Of a stretch of DNA of 49,808 nucleotides, positions 17,642 through 25,637 are shown piece after piece. This DNA comes from JBGPHT01 sp041484525 (lineage in GTDB: Bacteria; Acidobacteriota; Terriglobia; Bryobacterales; Bryobacteraceae). The position numbers were made by a program, and so were the translations under genes. The notes beneath the pieces are model-generated. The model had not been told where the DNA came from. It saw nothing but the letters and a program-made list of their open reading frames with translations, and did not search any database. The stretch is taken from NCBI GenBank assembly GCA_041484525.1, contig JBGPHT010000043.1:1-49808 (forward strand). The letters are read 5' to 3'. Position 1 is the stretch's first letter, and the number at the start of each line of letters is the position of its first letter.

Positions 17642-19096
17642 TCAGATCGCCGGCCGCTGGGCTGCGATGACCTCCCCTTTCTGCAAACCGGAGCGGATGG
17701 AAACGTGCGTGAAACTCGTCAGGCCCAGGTCCACTTTCTTGCGCACCCAGCCCTCCTGCCCCTGCACGTATACGAACTGCCCGCCCTCTTCCTCAAAGAC
17801 CGCGGCGCGCGGCGCCACTAGCGTGTTTTCCTCGGAATTGAGCACGACCTCCGCGCTGCCCGTCAGGTCGGGAATCACGCGCGGATCCATCTGGTCGATC
17901 TTCATGCGGATCGGAATCTCGCCGACGTAGCTGGAGCGGAACGTGCTCGTCTTCGACATGGCGCCGATCCCGATCAGCGTCCCCGGAAGCTGCACTTCGC
18001 TGTACGCATCCAGCCGCACGGTGGACTTCATGCCCAATCGCATCCGCTCGGCATCCACCTGGTTGACGGTGGCGTTCAGCACCATCGAACGCGGGTCCAC
18101 GATGTACATGAAAGGCTGCCCCGCCGAGATCTGGTCGCCTTCCCGAATCTGCCGCAGCTCGCCGTTCAGCACCAGGTTGCCCATCACCACGATGCCGTCC
18201 ATCGGCGCCTTGATGGTCATACGCTGCACGTTCATTTCGGCGCGCGATAGCTCGATCTTGGACTGTTCCCGGTTCAGCTCCGAACTGCGGATGGCCGCGC
18301 GCTGCGATTCATCCACCAGCGCTGACTCGGCCACCAACTGCTTGGACTTGGATTCCGCCTCTTCCACCGACAGCTTGTACTTCTCGGCGTCGATCTGGGA
18401 ACGGATCGCCGCCGTCTTAAGATCCAGCAGCGCCTTGTCCCAATCGGCCTTGGCGGTGCGCACGGACTGGTTGTGCGCCTCTTTGGTCGCCGCCAGGTTG
18501 GCCATCATCTTCTGGATGGTGTTATCGAGTTGCACCACAGTGTCTTTGTAATCGTCGAGTCGCTGCAACTGGTTGGTGGGGTCGAATTCCGCCACCACGT
18601 CTCCCGCTTTGATGTGGATACCCGGTTTGGCCAAGTGCAGCAAAACCAGGGTGAAGTCGGCGCCTGGGCCGCCGCCGCCCGGACCACCCGGCCCGCCGCC
18701 ACCGCCCGCATTGCCGCCGCCGCCACCCTGCCGGCCGCCGCCATCGCCGCCGCGGTTGAAATCGCCGCGGCTTCCCATGATCCGGGGAGCCAGCAGCGCC
18801 GCCGAGTTCTGCGCCGCCACGGTGCCGTTCACGCGCACTGTCCTCTGCACGCTGCCCATCGAAACTACAATCGTAGGAACGCTGGCGAAGCTACCCTTGT
18901 CCGAGGTCCTGGCGTTCGACTGGCTGCGATAGGCTGCGTAGCCGGCGACCAGAACGACAGCCGCCAGAACCCCCCATATCACCATGCGGGATCTGGGCTT
19001 CTGCGGGGGCTGGAACGGAACGATCGCCGGACCCGTTAAAGGTACTTGCCGTCCGCCACCCGGTTCCGGAGCGGGCATATTCGAAGACGCTTGCAT
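17642..19096 (-). CDS. HlyD-type periplasmic adaptor 1 with Gly-rich loop
   Basis: Adaptor of 484 residues heading the minus-strand operon that runs to 10286. It has a Pro-rich cytoplasmic start, an anchor helix (MVIWGVLAAVVLVAGYAAY, about 38-56), then the first lipoyl part interrupted at about 113-147 by a Gly-rich loop (NRGGDGGGRQGGGGGNAGGG and after). A helical hairpin, second lipoyl half (IKAPMDGIVVMGNLVLNG), barrel and C-terminal domain follow. GGAAGG gives a good ribosome site. The loop falls where the lipoyl domain meets the membrane side, where other adaptors have none. The protein is expected in the periplasm, anchored in the inner membrane. Confidence 0.87.
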   Translation of the reverse strand: MQASSNMPAPEPGGGRQVPLTGPAIVPFQPPQKPRSRMVIWGVLAAVVLVAGYAAYRSQSNARTSDKGSFASVPTIVVSMGSVQRTVRVNGTVAAQNSAALLAPRIMGSRGDFNRGGDGGGRQGGGGGNAGGGGGPGGPGGGGPGADFTLVLLHLAKPGIHIKAGDVVAEFDPTNQLQRLDDYKDTVVQLDNTIQKMMANLAATKEAHNQSVRTAKADWDKALLDLKTAAIRSQIDAEKYKLSVEEAESKSKQLVAESALVDESQRAAIRSSELNREQSKIELSRAEMNVQRMTIKAPMDGIVVMGNLVLNGELRQIREGDQISAGQPFMYIVDPRSMVLNATVNQVDAERMRLGMKSTVRLDAYSEVQLPGTLIGIGAMSKTSTFRSSYVGEIPIRMKIDQMDPRVIPDLTGSAEVVLNSEENTLVAPRAAVFEEEGGQFVYVQGQEGWVRKKVDLGLTSFTHVSIRSGLQKGEVIAAQRPAI

Positions 19097-19175
19097 TTCA
19101 ATCCTTCCAGTTCAGGCCAAAGTTGCGGGACCCGTTACATGCGTGGTCGTGTCAACGAAATGACGCTATTCGAAT

Positions 19176-19191
19176 TGCAAAGGTTATCCCC
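19176..19191 (-). promoter_or_regulatory. Sigma54-like element before the three-adaptor operon
   Basis: Read on the minus strand this is GGGGATAACCTTTGCA. It has a perfect -12 half (TTTGCA) and a GG 10 nt before the GC, but an imperfect -24 half. It lies about 80 bp before the adaptor 1 ATG. A GC hairpin (19188-19203) and an imperfect GTGTCC/GGAAC inverted repeat (19203-19222) sit beside it. A similar element precedes the other export operon at 9157-9171. Confidence 0.3.
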
Positions 19192-19309
19192 CGTGCGCGG
19201 GGGTGTCCAGTTTTTTTGGAACTAGCCTGTGACGCGGCCGTCGTGCCTGCCGTGGCCGACATTGGCACCGGCACCTAATTGATCTGCTAAATCTATTATT
19301 TTCTGCTGT

Positions 19310-20092
19310 TTACTTGGATGAAACCACCGCCGACCCGACCTTGTGCGCGAACACCTGCACATTAATATCGGCCGGCTTGTCCCAGCCGTTGCCATCGGCG
19401 TTGAAGCCGCCCTTCGCCCGCCCGCCGGCATCGAACAGCAGCATCTGGCCGTCGGCGCCGTCCTGCCGGCCGCCGCCCAACTGGGCGTTCGAAGCGTGGT
19501 TGAACCACATGTAGGTTTTCCCATCGGTCCCGGGAATCGCGCGCCCCATTCCCCAGACGCCGAACCGGTATTTGGCCCCGCCGTCCACAGGAATCCCGAG
19601 ATTGGCGAACTCGACCTGCCAGATCCGCAGACTGGCGCCGAAGTCGTCATACATCAGGCCGTCCGCCGTCGACACATCGGAAATCCGCACCGAGGGGCTA
19701 CTGGCGCCATTGGTTCCAGCCGATAGTTGGGCAGTGGCCACCGGCGACAGGTCGGCATCCGCGCCGCCGGCGTACAACCGCAAGTCCTGGTAGAAGTCGC
19801 CCAAATGCTCCGGCTGCGTGCTGCCGTTGCCCGGGACCGCCCAGGTCCGGATGGAATCGATCGTCCAATGCTCGCCGGGAGCGCCGATCGAGAAATCATC
19901 GCCCAGAAATCCCTGGTCGTGCCATCCCCACCGTACGTTGCTGCGCGCCGCGCCGGAAGCGTTGTTGACATTCACCCGCGGCAGTCCGCGGTCTACGACC
20001 AGCACGGAACCCGGCCGTTTCAAGGCATCTTCGGTTTGGGAAAAGGCAGGCAGAGTGGCGAGAAGGGCAAGCAGAGCGGTCGACAAGCGCAT
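19310..20092 (-). CDS. Exported protein of unknown function
   Basis: Protein of 260 residues with a clear signal peptide (MRLSTALLALLATLPAFSQ). The frame is open far upstream, but this ATG is the only start that gives an export signal. The mature part has an aromatic, Gly/Asp-rich composition suggesting a beta-sandwich secreted protein (GEHWTIDSIRTWAV, DFYQDLRLYAGGADADLSP, KYRFGVWGMGR, KTYMWFNHASNAQLGG). The second half resembles extracellular domains that describe themselves with repeated WxxxF and NxDxxG turns. I do not recognise a family. A TACAAT box lies about 22 nt upstream. It is divergent from scpA and stands alone. Confidence 0.7.
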   Translation of the reverse strand: MRLSTALLALLATLPAFSQTEDALKRPGSVLVVDRGLPRVNVNNASGAARSNVRWGWHDQGFLGDDFSIGAPGEHWTIDSIRTWAVPGNGSTQPEHLGDFYQDLRLYAGGADADLSPVATAQLSAGTNGASSPSVRISDVSTADGLMYDDFGASLRIWQVEFANLGIPVDGGAKYRFGVWGMGRAIPGTDGKTYMWFNHASNAQLGGGRQDGADGQMLLFDAGGRAKGGFNADGNGWDKPADINVQVFAHKVGSAVVSSK

Positions 20093-20164
20093 GTTTAGTG
20101 GTCTCCGATGGTTGATTGTACAACAGAAAGAAGGCGGCGCCCGGCCCGGCTTTTTCCCCGTGTT

Positions 20165-20962
20165 ATGTTGAATAACGTGCCGTCGCCTCTTAATATCCAT
20201 CTGGAGCAGTACGATGGCCCGCTCGATCTGCTGCTGGACCTGATCCGCAGACAGCAGATCGACATTAAAGACATCCCGATCGCCACCATTACATCCCAGT
20301 ATTTGGAATATATGGAGAAGGCGCGCGAGATGGATATCGACCTCGGCGCGGAATTCGTGTACATGGCGGCGACCCTCATCCACATCAAGTCCAAAATGCT
20401 GCTGCCGCGCGACCCGGCGCTCAAGAGAGAAAACGACGCTGACGACCCCCGGCAGGAACTGGTCGACCGCCTGCTCGAGCACGAGCGGTTCAAAAACGCC
20501 GCTGAAATGTTGCAGCAGAAACGCATGATCGAGGAGAACGTCTGGTCCCATCCGCAGATCAAAGCGTTCATTTCGGCGGACGACGATCCCGGTCTCGCGG
20601 TCAGCCTCTTCGACCTGGTGAAGTCCTTCGGCGAAATCCTGGAGCGCGTCAAGAACCGCCCGGTTTATGAAGTGGAATCGGCCGACATCACCGTGGCCGA
20701 TATGATCCGCTATCTGCGCGACCAGTTTCTCCAACTGGGCGAAGACCAGCCGCTCTTCATCCTGCGCGTTTTCGAGGCGCAGCGTTCGCGCCGCGCTATG
20801 ATCGCCATGTTCCTCGCGGTGCTCGAAATGGTGCGTATGCAGGCCGTAGTGGTCGCGCAAAAAGATCTGTTCGGCGAGATCGCGCTGCAGCGGCATGCCA
20901 GTTTCGACGCCGTGTTTGCGTCCGATCAGCCCATCGCGGCCATCGAAAAAGATTACATCTAA
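20165..20962 (+). CDS. scpA: Segregation and condensation protein A
   Basis: Protein of 265 residues that bridges the heads of the SMC dimer and, with ScpB, forms bacterial condensin for chromosome compaction and segregation. The kleisin N-terminal pattern is present at the very start (NIHLEQYDGPLDLLLDLIRRQQIDIKDIPIATITSQYLEYM), with AEFVYMAATLIHIKSKMLLP after it. The C-terminal winged helix ends FDAVFASDQPIAAIEKDYI. Start 20165 is preferred over an upstream ATG at 20108 because homologues begin just before NIHLEQYDGPLDLLL. scpB follows after 6 bp. Confidence 0.95.
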   Translation: MLNNVPSPLNIHLEQYDGPLDLLLDLIRRQQIDIKDIPIATITSQYLEYMEKAREMDIDLGAEFVYMAATLIHIKSKMLLPRDPALKRENDADDPRQELVDRLLEHERFKNAAEMLQQKRMIEENVWSHPQIKAFISADDDPGLAVSLFDLVKSFGEILERVKNRPVYEVESADITVADMIRYLRDQFLQLGEDQPLFILRVFEAQRSRRAMIAMFLAVLEMVRMQAVVVAQKDLFGEIALQRHASFDAVFASDQPIAAIEKDYI

Positions 20963-20968
20963 CCGGAA

Positions 20969-21682
20969 ATGGACGAATCGCAAAACCCCGAAACCACCAT
21001 CACCATGGAGGAGCTGCTGGCCGCGAATGAACCGGCAGCCGAAGCACCTGCCGTCTCTGTCGAAGACGCCCAGCTCAGCGCCGTGCTCGAGGCCATCGTT
21101 TATGTAGCCGAGGAGCCGCTCACGCTGGCGCAACTGGCAGCCGCGCTGCAACAGCCGGCCGAACGCATTCGCGCGCTGATGGATCTGCTGGTGGCCGAGT
21201 TCGACAAGCCCGGGCACGGCGTCTCCATCCGCGAAGTCGCGGGCGGCTACAAGATGGCGACCAAGCCCGAGCACCATGAGGCTGTCCGAAGCTTCGTCAA
21301 GAGCCTGAAGCCGCCGTTGAAGCTTTCGCTGCCGGCGCTCGAAACGCTGGCCGTGATCGCCTACAAACAACCCGTGACCGCGCCCGAGATCATCGAGATC
21401 CGCGGCGTCCAGGGTACTGGTGTGTTGAAGACGCTGCTCGACCGCAAGCTGATCGCGATCGCCGGCCGCAAGGACGTGATCGGCAAGCCGCACCTGTACA
21501 AGACCACCAAGGAGTTCATGATCCAGTTCGGGTTGAAAGACCTGAGCGAGCTGCCGTCGTTGAAGGAATTCGAAGAGATTCGCCGCATGTCGATGTCTGA
21601 CGAGCCGGCCGAGACCGTTGCCGCCGAGCCGGTTGCCGCCGAACCCGCGGCAGCGCCCGGCCCCACACCGCAGGACACCTGA
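20969..21682 (+). CDS. scpB: Segregation and condensation protein B
   Basis: Protein of 237 residues with two winged-helix domains. Typical ScpB segments are LSAVLEAIVYVAEEPLTLAQLAAALQ (about 32-57), VREVAGGYKMATKPEH-like text and the strongly conserved LPALETLAVIAYKQPVTAPEIIEIRGV..TGVLKTLLDRKLI (about 112-160). An acidic N-terminal tail and an Ala/Pro-rich C-terminal tail are not conserved in the family. It works as a dimer with ScpA and SMC. Its TGA overlaps the ATG of the pseudouridine synthase gene by one base, so the genes are translationally coupled. Confidence 0.95.
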   Translation: MDESQNPETTITMEELLAANEPAAEAPAVSVEDAQLSAVLEAIVYVAEEPLTLAQLAAALQQPAERIRALMDLLVAEFDKPGHGVSIREVAGGYKMATKPEHHEAVRSFVKSLKPPLKLSLPALETLAVIAYKQPVTAPEIIEIRGVQGTGVLKTLLDRKLIAIAGRKDVIGKPHLYKTTKEFMIQFGLKDLSELPSLKEFEEIRRMSMSDEPAETVAAEPVAAEPAAAPGPTPQDT

Positions 21683-22422
21683 TGCCGGAAGAGCGCCTCC
21701 AGAAAATCCTGTCTCATGCCGGCGTCGCCTCGCGGCGTCAGGCGGAGCAGATCATCCAGGAGGGCCGGGTGGTCGTCAATGGAAAGACGATCACGGAACT
21801 CGGCTCAAAGGCCGATCTGGAGCGCGACCATATCCGGGTGGATGGCCGCCTGATCCGCGCTCCCCGGCGCATGGTATACATCGCGCTGAATAAACCGAAT
21901 AACACCGTCACCACCGTCGCCGACCCGCAGCGCCGCGCTACGGTCATGGAATTGCTAGAAGGAGTTAAGGAGCGCGTGTACCCCGTGGGACGCCTGGACT
22001 ATCACAGCGAAGGGCTGCTGCTGTTGACCAACGACGGCGAGATCGCCAACGCCGTCATGTCGGCCGCCACCCACCTGCCTAAGACGTACGTAGTAAAGGT
22101 AAATGGCCGCCTGACCCCGGAGCAGGAGCAGAAATTTCGCGACGGGGTTCCCCTGTCGGGGCGGCGTACCCAGCCGGCTGGCCTCAAGGTAGTACGGGAC
22201 GCAGAAAACCCCTGGTACGAGGTTAAGCTGTACGAAGGCCGCAATAACCAGATACGATTGATGTTCAAACATTTCGGCCGGTTGGTCGAAAAGTTGAAGA
22301 GGGTGTCGATCGGGCCCCTCGCACTGGGTCCGTTGAAGACCGGCCAGTTTCGCTATCTGGCGGGGCCGGAAGTCGAGAAGCTGAAGCGCGCCATCGAGCG
22401 TAAGCAGAGAGAAGCAGTATGA
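21682..22422 (+). CDS. rluB: RluB/RsuA-family pseudouridine synthase
   Basis: Enzyme of 246 residues that converts a uridine in rRNA to pseudouridine. An S4 RNA-binding domain (ERLQKILSHAGVASRRQAEQ to about 60) precedes the catalytic domain. The active-site motif is YPVGRLDYHSEGLLLLTNDGE with catalytic Asp in GRLD. LYEGRNNQIRLMFKHFGRLVEKLKRVSIGPL is the typical C-terminal signature. The scpA-scpB-rluB order is common in bacteria, so RluB (23S rRNA) is more likely than RsuA (16S). The next gene overlaps by ATGA. Confidence 0.9.
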   Translation: MPEERLQKILSHAGVASRRQAEQIIQEGRVVVNGKTITELGSKADLERDHIRVDGRLIRAPRRMVYIALNKPNNTVTTVADPQRRATVMELLEGVKERVYPVGRLDYHSEGLLLLTNDGEIANAVMSAATHLPKTYVVKVNGRLTPEQEQKFRDGVPLSGRRTQPAGLKVVRDAENPWYEVKLYEGRNNQIRLMFKHFGRLVEKLKRVSIGPLALGPLKTGQFRYLAGPEVEKLKRAIERKQREAV

Positions 22423-22820
22423 AACGAATTACCGAGATTCTCGATTCCGCCCGGACCATCGCCGTGGTGGGTCTGTCGGGCAAGCGCTACCGCCCGAGCT
22501 ACGGAGTGGCCGAGTACCTGAAAAAAGCCGGATACCGCATCATCCCGGTGAACCCCCAAGAGCGGGAAGTGCTGGGTGAAAAGGCGTACCCCGACCTGGA
22601 TTCCGTGCCCGAGGCAATCGACATCGTCGACATATTCCGGCGTTCGGAGTACGTACCTGACATTGTCGAGGCCGCGATCCGCATCGGCGCCAAGGCCGTC
22701 TGGATGCAGGAAGGCGTCTACCACGAGCAGGCAGCCGCCCGCGCCGGGCAAGCCGGTCTCGCGGTGGTGATGGACCGCTGCATTCTGAAGGATCACCGGC
22801 GATTGGCGCACGCATCGTAG
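22419..22820 (+). CDS. CoA-binding (YccU-like) protein
   Basis: Rossmann-type protein of 133 residues. The nucleotide/CoA-binding pattern is TIAVVGLSGKRYRPSYGVAEYLKKAGYRIIPVNP (about 13-46), then DSVPEAIDIVDIFRRSEYVPDIVEAAIRIGAKAVWMQEGVYHE, which matches the CoA-binding domain of succinyl-CoA synthetase-like proteins such as YccU. The biological role of this small stand-alone family is not established. It overlaps the rluB stop by ATGA and ends the housekeeping cluster. Confidence 0.88.
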   Translation: MKRITEILDSARTIAVVGLSGKRYRPSYGVAEYLKKAGYRIIPVNPQEREVLGEKAYPDLDSVPEAIDIVDIFRRSEYVPDIVEAAIRIGAKAVWMQEGVYHEQAAARAGQAGLAVVMDRCILKDHRRLAHAS

Positions 22821-22853
22821 GGACGCCCGTGTCCTCCTCCCCTCCCCCGCATA

Positions 22854-22869
22854 TTTGAACAGGTTCAAA
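22854..22869. promoter_or_regulatory. TetR operator O1 (TTTGAAC-AG-GTTCAAA)
   Basis: A perfect 16-bp inverted repeat with 7-bp arms lies upstream of the TetR gene's putative -35 box. The same arms recur at 22908-22923. Two copies of the identical half-site around one promoter strongly suggest binding sites for the regulator encoded just downstream. Confidence 0.75.
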
Positions 22870-22875
22870 AACTGC

Positions 22876-22904
22876 TTGACTCCGGCACTCCTCTGCCCGA
22901 TACT
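22876..22904 (+). promoter_or_regulatory. Sigma70-like promoter TTGACT-N17-GATACT
   Basis: The -35 box matches 5 of 6 consensus bases and the -10 box 4 of 6, with a 17-bp spacer. It lies between the two operators, so a dimer on either or both sites would block or bend it. The predicted transcript starts close to operator O2. Confidence 0.6.
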
Positions 22905-22907
22905 GTT

Positions 22908-22923
22908 TTTGAACACGTTCAAA
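22908..22923. promoter_or_regulatory. TetR operator O2 (TTTGAAC-AC-GTTCAAA)
   Basis: Second copy of the palindrome, 54 bp from the first (about five helical turns, same DNA face). It overlaps the expected transcription start and ends 19 bp before the TetR ATG at 22943. Confidence 0.75.
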
Positions 22924-22942
22924 GATGTGTTGGGGAGGCGGG

Positions 22943-23602
22943 ATGGCGGCGAAATCGGCAGAAACCAGAAAGCGAATCCTGGAAGCGGCGCTCGAGTTGT
23001 TTCGAAGGCAGGGGTTCGACCGCACCACCATGCGGGAGATCGCGCAGGAAGCGGACGTGGCGCAGGGAGCGGCCTATTATTACTTCGAATCGAAGGAGGC
23101 CCTGGTCATGGCCTTCTACGAGCTGGCCGCTGAGGAGATGTCCGAGCGCATCGCGGCCGCCCTCCCCAAGGCCAAGGGGATCGACAAGCGGCTGCGCAGC
23201 ATCCTCGACGTAAAGTTTGAATATTTCGCGCCCAACCGCCGCTTCCTGGGCGCGCTGTTCGGGCATGCGGCGGATCCGCAGAATCCACTTTCTCCGTTCA
23301 GCCGCGAGACCAGCGCCATTCGCGAGCGCGACCTGGCGCACTTTGCGAGCGCCCTCGAAGGCAGCGGGACGGCCGTGCCGAAAGACCTGGCGCCGCACCT
23401 GCCGAAGCTCCTCTGGCTATACCAGATGGGGCTGATCCTGTTCTGGATCTACGATCGCAGCGACGAGCAGAAGCGCACCGCGCAGTTGCGGGAGAAGAGT
23501 CTGGGGCTGGTGGTGACGGGGCTGAAGATGATTTCGTTTCCTCTGCTGCGGCCGCTGCGGAAGCGGATCGTGGACCTGATCGCGACGGTGGAAGGCGCGT
23601 GA
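22943..23602 (+). CDS. TetR-family transcriptional regulator
   Basis: Repressor-type protein of 219 residues. The N-terminal helix-turn-helix is clear: ETRKRILEAALELFRRQGFDRTTMREIAQEADVAQGAAYYYFESKEALV (about 7-55). The C-terminal all-helical ligand domain is variable, as usual. Start 22943 has GGAGGCGGG just upstream, while the frame's earlier ATG at 22925 lies inside the leader. Two palindromic operators precede it, implying autoregulation and control of the overlapping genes behind it. Its TGA overlaps the ATG of the DoxX-like gene. The inducer is unknown and may be the lipid or small molecule handled by the operon. Confidence 0.9.
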   Translation: MAAKSAETRKRILEAALELFRRQGFDRTTMREIAQEADVAQGAAYYYFESKEALVMAFYELAAEEMSERIAAALPKAKGIDKRLRSILDVKFEYFAPNRRFLGALFGHAADPQNPLSPFSRETSAIRERDLAHFASALEGSGTAVPKDLAPHLPKLLWLYQMGLILFWIYDRSDEQKRTAQLREKSLGLVVTGLKMISFPLLRPLRKRIVDLIATVEGA

Positions 23603-23985
23603 TGCCGGGGCTGTGGCTGATTCGCGCCGGAGTGGCGGCGGTGTGGCTGTACCAGGGGCTGTGGTGCAAAGTGCTGGGACGAGCGCCGCGGCACGGCGAC
23701 GTGGTCCGATGCGCGCCGTTCCTCAGCCATCGCCAGGCGCGGGTATGCCTGCTGGTTCTGGGATGGCTCGAATGCGTGCTGGCGGGATGGGTGCTCGCGG
23801 GATGGCGGCCGGCGGGCGCGGCGCTGGCGCAGACGGCGCTGCTGGCGTCGATGAATGCCGGCGGACTGGTGTGGGCGCGCCGCGCGATACCCGATCCGGC
23901 GGGCATGCTGATTCACAACTTTGCGTTCTTGGTGCTGGCGTGGGTCGCCGGCGGGAAGGTTGGTCCTTATGTCGTGCACGGTTGA
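23602..23985 (+). CDS. DoxX-like four-helix membrane protein
   Basis: Small inner-membrane protein of 127 residues with four hydrophobic helices (LWLIRAGVAAVWLYQGLW, VCLLVLGWLECVLAGWVLAG, GAALAQTALLASMNAGGL, MLIHNFAFLVLAWVAGG). Length and helix layout agree with the DoxX/DoxX-like superfamily, some of which pair with quinone- or redox-linked enzymes. No metal or heme ligands stand out except His105 in the last helix. It overlaps TetR by one base and the next gene by 17 bp. A start at GTG 23599 is also possible. Confidence 0.65.
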   Translation: MPGLWLIRAGVAAVWLYQGLWCKVLGRAPRHGDVVRCAPFLSHRQARVCLLVLGWLECVLAGWVLAGWRPAGAALAQTALLASMNAGGLVWARRAIPDPAGMLIHNFAFLVLAWVAGGKVGPYVVHG

Positions 23986-24880
23986 TTCGATTTCGACTCC
24001 GTGGGCGGAAGGCTGCCTGCACGGCTCCGCGGGTGAGCTGTGTTTCGGATATACCTACGTGGACTCCGCTGTCGAGCTGCGAGCGTTTCCGCCGCGGAGC
24101 CGCATCTTCTCTATTGCCGGCGCGGGCGGCACGGCGCGCATCCTGGCGGCCGCCGGGCATGCGGTCACGGCCGTGGATATCAACCCGCGGCAGATCGCGT
24201 ACGCCCGGGGGCGCGCCGCCGGCATGCGGGAACGGGAGGGCAGCGTGGACCGGATGTTCGGCGCCGGCCGGCGGATGCTGCCCGCCATCGGCTGGAGCGA
24301 GCGGCGTCGGCGAGCGTTCCTGGAATTGTCGGATACATCGGAGCAGGCGGCGATGTGGCGGCGCGATTTCGATACGCTCCGCTGGCGTGCAGCCACGGAT
24401 GTTCTGTTCTCCCGATGGCTGCTGCGGCTCCGGTACCGCGGCGCATTCGTGGCCTGGACACCGCGCGGCCTGGGTGCGCTGATGCGAGCGCGGCTCGAAC
24501 GCGGTTGGGCCACGCATCCGAATCGGAGCAATCCCTGGGCGTGGCGGCTGCTGCTGGGCGAAGCGCGGCCGGACTTGGAGGCGGAGCCGGGGATGCCCGT
24601 CGTCCCCATCCGATTCGCGTGCGCCGACGCGGCCCGGTTCCTCGAGACATCTGCGCCAGGCAGCTTCCAAGGATTCTCGCTCTCGAATTTTGGGGACGGC
24701 GCGCCGGCCTCGTACGTCGCGCGATTGCACGCGGCCGTGCGGCACGCGGCGGCCCCGGGCGCGATCGTCGTGGCCCGCAGCTTCGCCGAGCCGTCGGCAG
24801 ACAACTCGCACAACCACGCGGCGGACGACCGGTCGCTCCTCTGGGGCACCGTCGACGTGCGCCGCGTCGAGGAGATCTGA
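23969..24880 (+). CDS. DUF3419 family protein, BtaA-like aminocarboxypropyl transferase
   Basis: Protein of 303 residues. DUF3419 includes BtaA, which moves the 3-amino-3-carboxypropyl group of S-adenosylmethionine onto diacylglycerol in the first step of betaine lipid (DGTS) synthesis. The SAM-binding region is visible at 47-75 (IFSIAGAGGTARILAAAGH, AVDINPRQIAYARGR). Upstream is LCFGYTYVDSAVELRAF, which corresponds to the FGQxYEDP-type motif of the family. The C-terminus has SNFGDGAPASYVARLHAAV..A.PGAIVVARSFAEP, a typical methyltransferase-fold strand order. Start 23969 is chosen to keep the overlap with the DoxX-like gene short. A true BtaA activity is not proven; other aminocarboxypropyl acceptors are possible. 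Confidence 0.75.
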   Translation: MSCTVDSISTPWAEGCLHGSAGELCFGYTYVDSAVELRAFPPRSRIFSIAGAGGTARILAAAGHAVTAVDINPRQIAYARGRAAGMREREGSVDRMFGAGRRMLPAIGWSERRRRAFLELSDTSEQAAMWRRDFDTLRWRAATDVLFSRWLLRLRYRGAFVAWTPRGLGALMRARLERGWATHPNRSNPWAWRLLLGEARPDLEAEPGMPVVPIRFACADAARFLETSAPGSFQGFSLSNFGDGAPASYVARLHAAVRHAAAPGAIVVARSFAEPSADNSHNHAADDRSLLWGTVDVRRVEEI

Positions 24881-24882
24881 CC

Positions 24883-25635
24883 ATGCTGCACCTGCTGCGC
24901 AGGCATCCATTCGCGGTCTCGGCATTCTTCCGCCATTCGCTCGTGTTGACTTACGCCTTCCCGCAGCGTGTGCTCGAGCCACTGCTGCCGCCGGGACTGG
25001 TTTTGGATACGTACCGCGGGTGCGGGTTTTTCGCCATCGCGCTGGTCCAGACCGAAAACCTGCGCCCGAGCTTCCTGCCTGCGGCCTTCGGACAGAGCTT
25101 TTTTCTTAGCGGATACCGTATCTTCACACGGCTGGCGAGCGGTGCAGGCGAGCTGCGCGGCCTGCGGATTCTGCGCAGCGATACGGACCGGCGCGTGATG
25201 CTGTGCGCGGGTAATCTGCTGACGCACTATCACTACCGCCTGTGCCGGGCGGAGCTTCGGGAAGGACCGGAGGAAATCGCCTGGTGTGTTCGCACACCGC
25301 GCGCGGAGGCGGACCTGGATGTTTCGGTCCGCCTCGCGAACGAGCCCGCGCCGCTGCCGCCGGGGTCGCCATTCGAGAGCGAGAAGGATGCGCGGCGCTT
25401 TGCCGGCCCGCTGCCGTACACCTTCGACTACGAGGCGGAAACGCATTCCATCGTCCGCGTCCTGGCCGTTCGTTCCAACTGGAATCCACGCGCGGTGGAA
25501 GTGGAAGTTCGCCGCAACACGTTTCTCGATCGGGCGCCGTTCCGGGGCGTGGAGCCTCGGCTGGCGAATGCGTTTTATCTGCACGATGTGCCGTATCGCT
25601 GGATGCGGGGCACGCGCGTGCCGTTGGGGAGGTAG
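24883..25635 (+). CDS. DUF2071 (YqjF-like) family protein
   Basis: Protein of 250 residues of the DUF2071 family, soluble, function unknown. Family-like features are a start with HPFAVSAFFRHSLVLTYAFPQRVLEPLLPPGLVLDTYRG, then GCGFFAIALVQTENLRPSFLP, YRIFTRL, GLRILRSDTDRR, and an ending VRSNWNPRAVEVEVRRNTFLDR. ATG 24883 follows the TGA of the previous gene by 2 bp. The long frame upstream of it is antisense-like noise from GC-rich codons. Its position suggests an enzyme or binding step for the same substrate as the DUF3419 protein. Confidence 0.8.
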   Translation: MLHLLRRHPFAVSAFFRHSLVLTYAFPQRVLEPLLPPGLVLDTYRGCGFFAIALVQTENLRPSFLPAAFGQSFFLSGYRIFTRLASGAGELRGLRILRSDTDRRVMLCAGNLLTHYHYRLCRAELREGPEEIAWCVRTPRAEADLDVSVRLANEPAPLPPGSPFESEKDARRFAGPLPYTFDYEAETHSIVRVLAVRSNWNPRAVEVEVRRNTFLDRAPFRGVEPRLANAFYLHDVPYRWMRGTRVPLGR

Positions 25636-25637
25636 CA

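Noticed and set aside
20093..21493. Upstream extension of the exported protein at 19310-20092
   Set aside because: It is antisense to scpA and scpB, and the ATG at 20092 begins a proper signal peptide.
24040..24882. Upstream extension of the DUF2071 frame
   Set aside because: It overlaps the whole DUF3419 gene and reads as low-complexity Arg/Ala text. ATG 24883 matches the family start.
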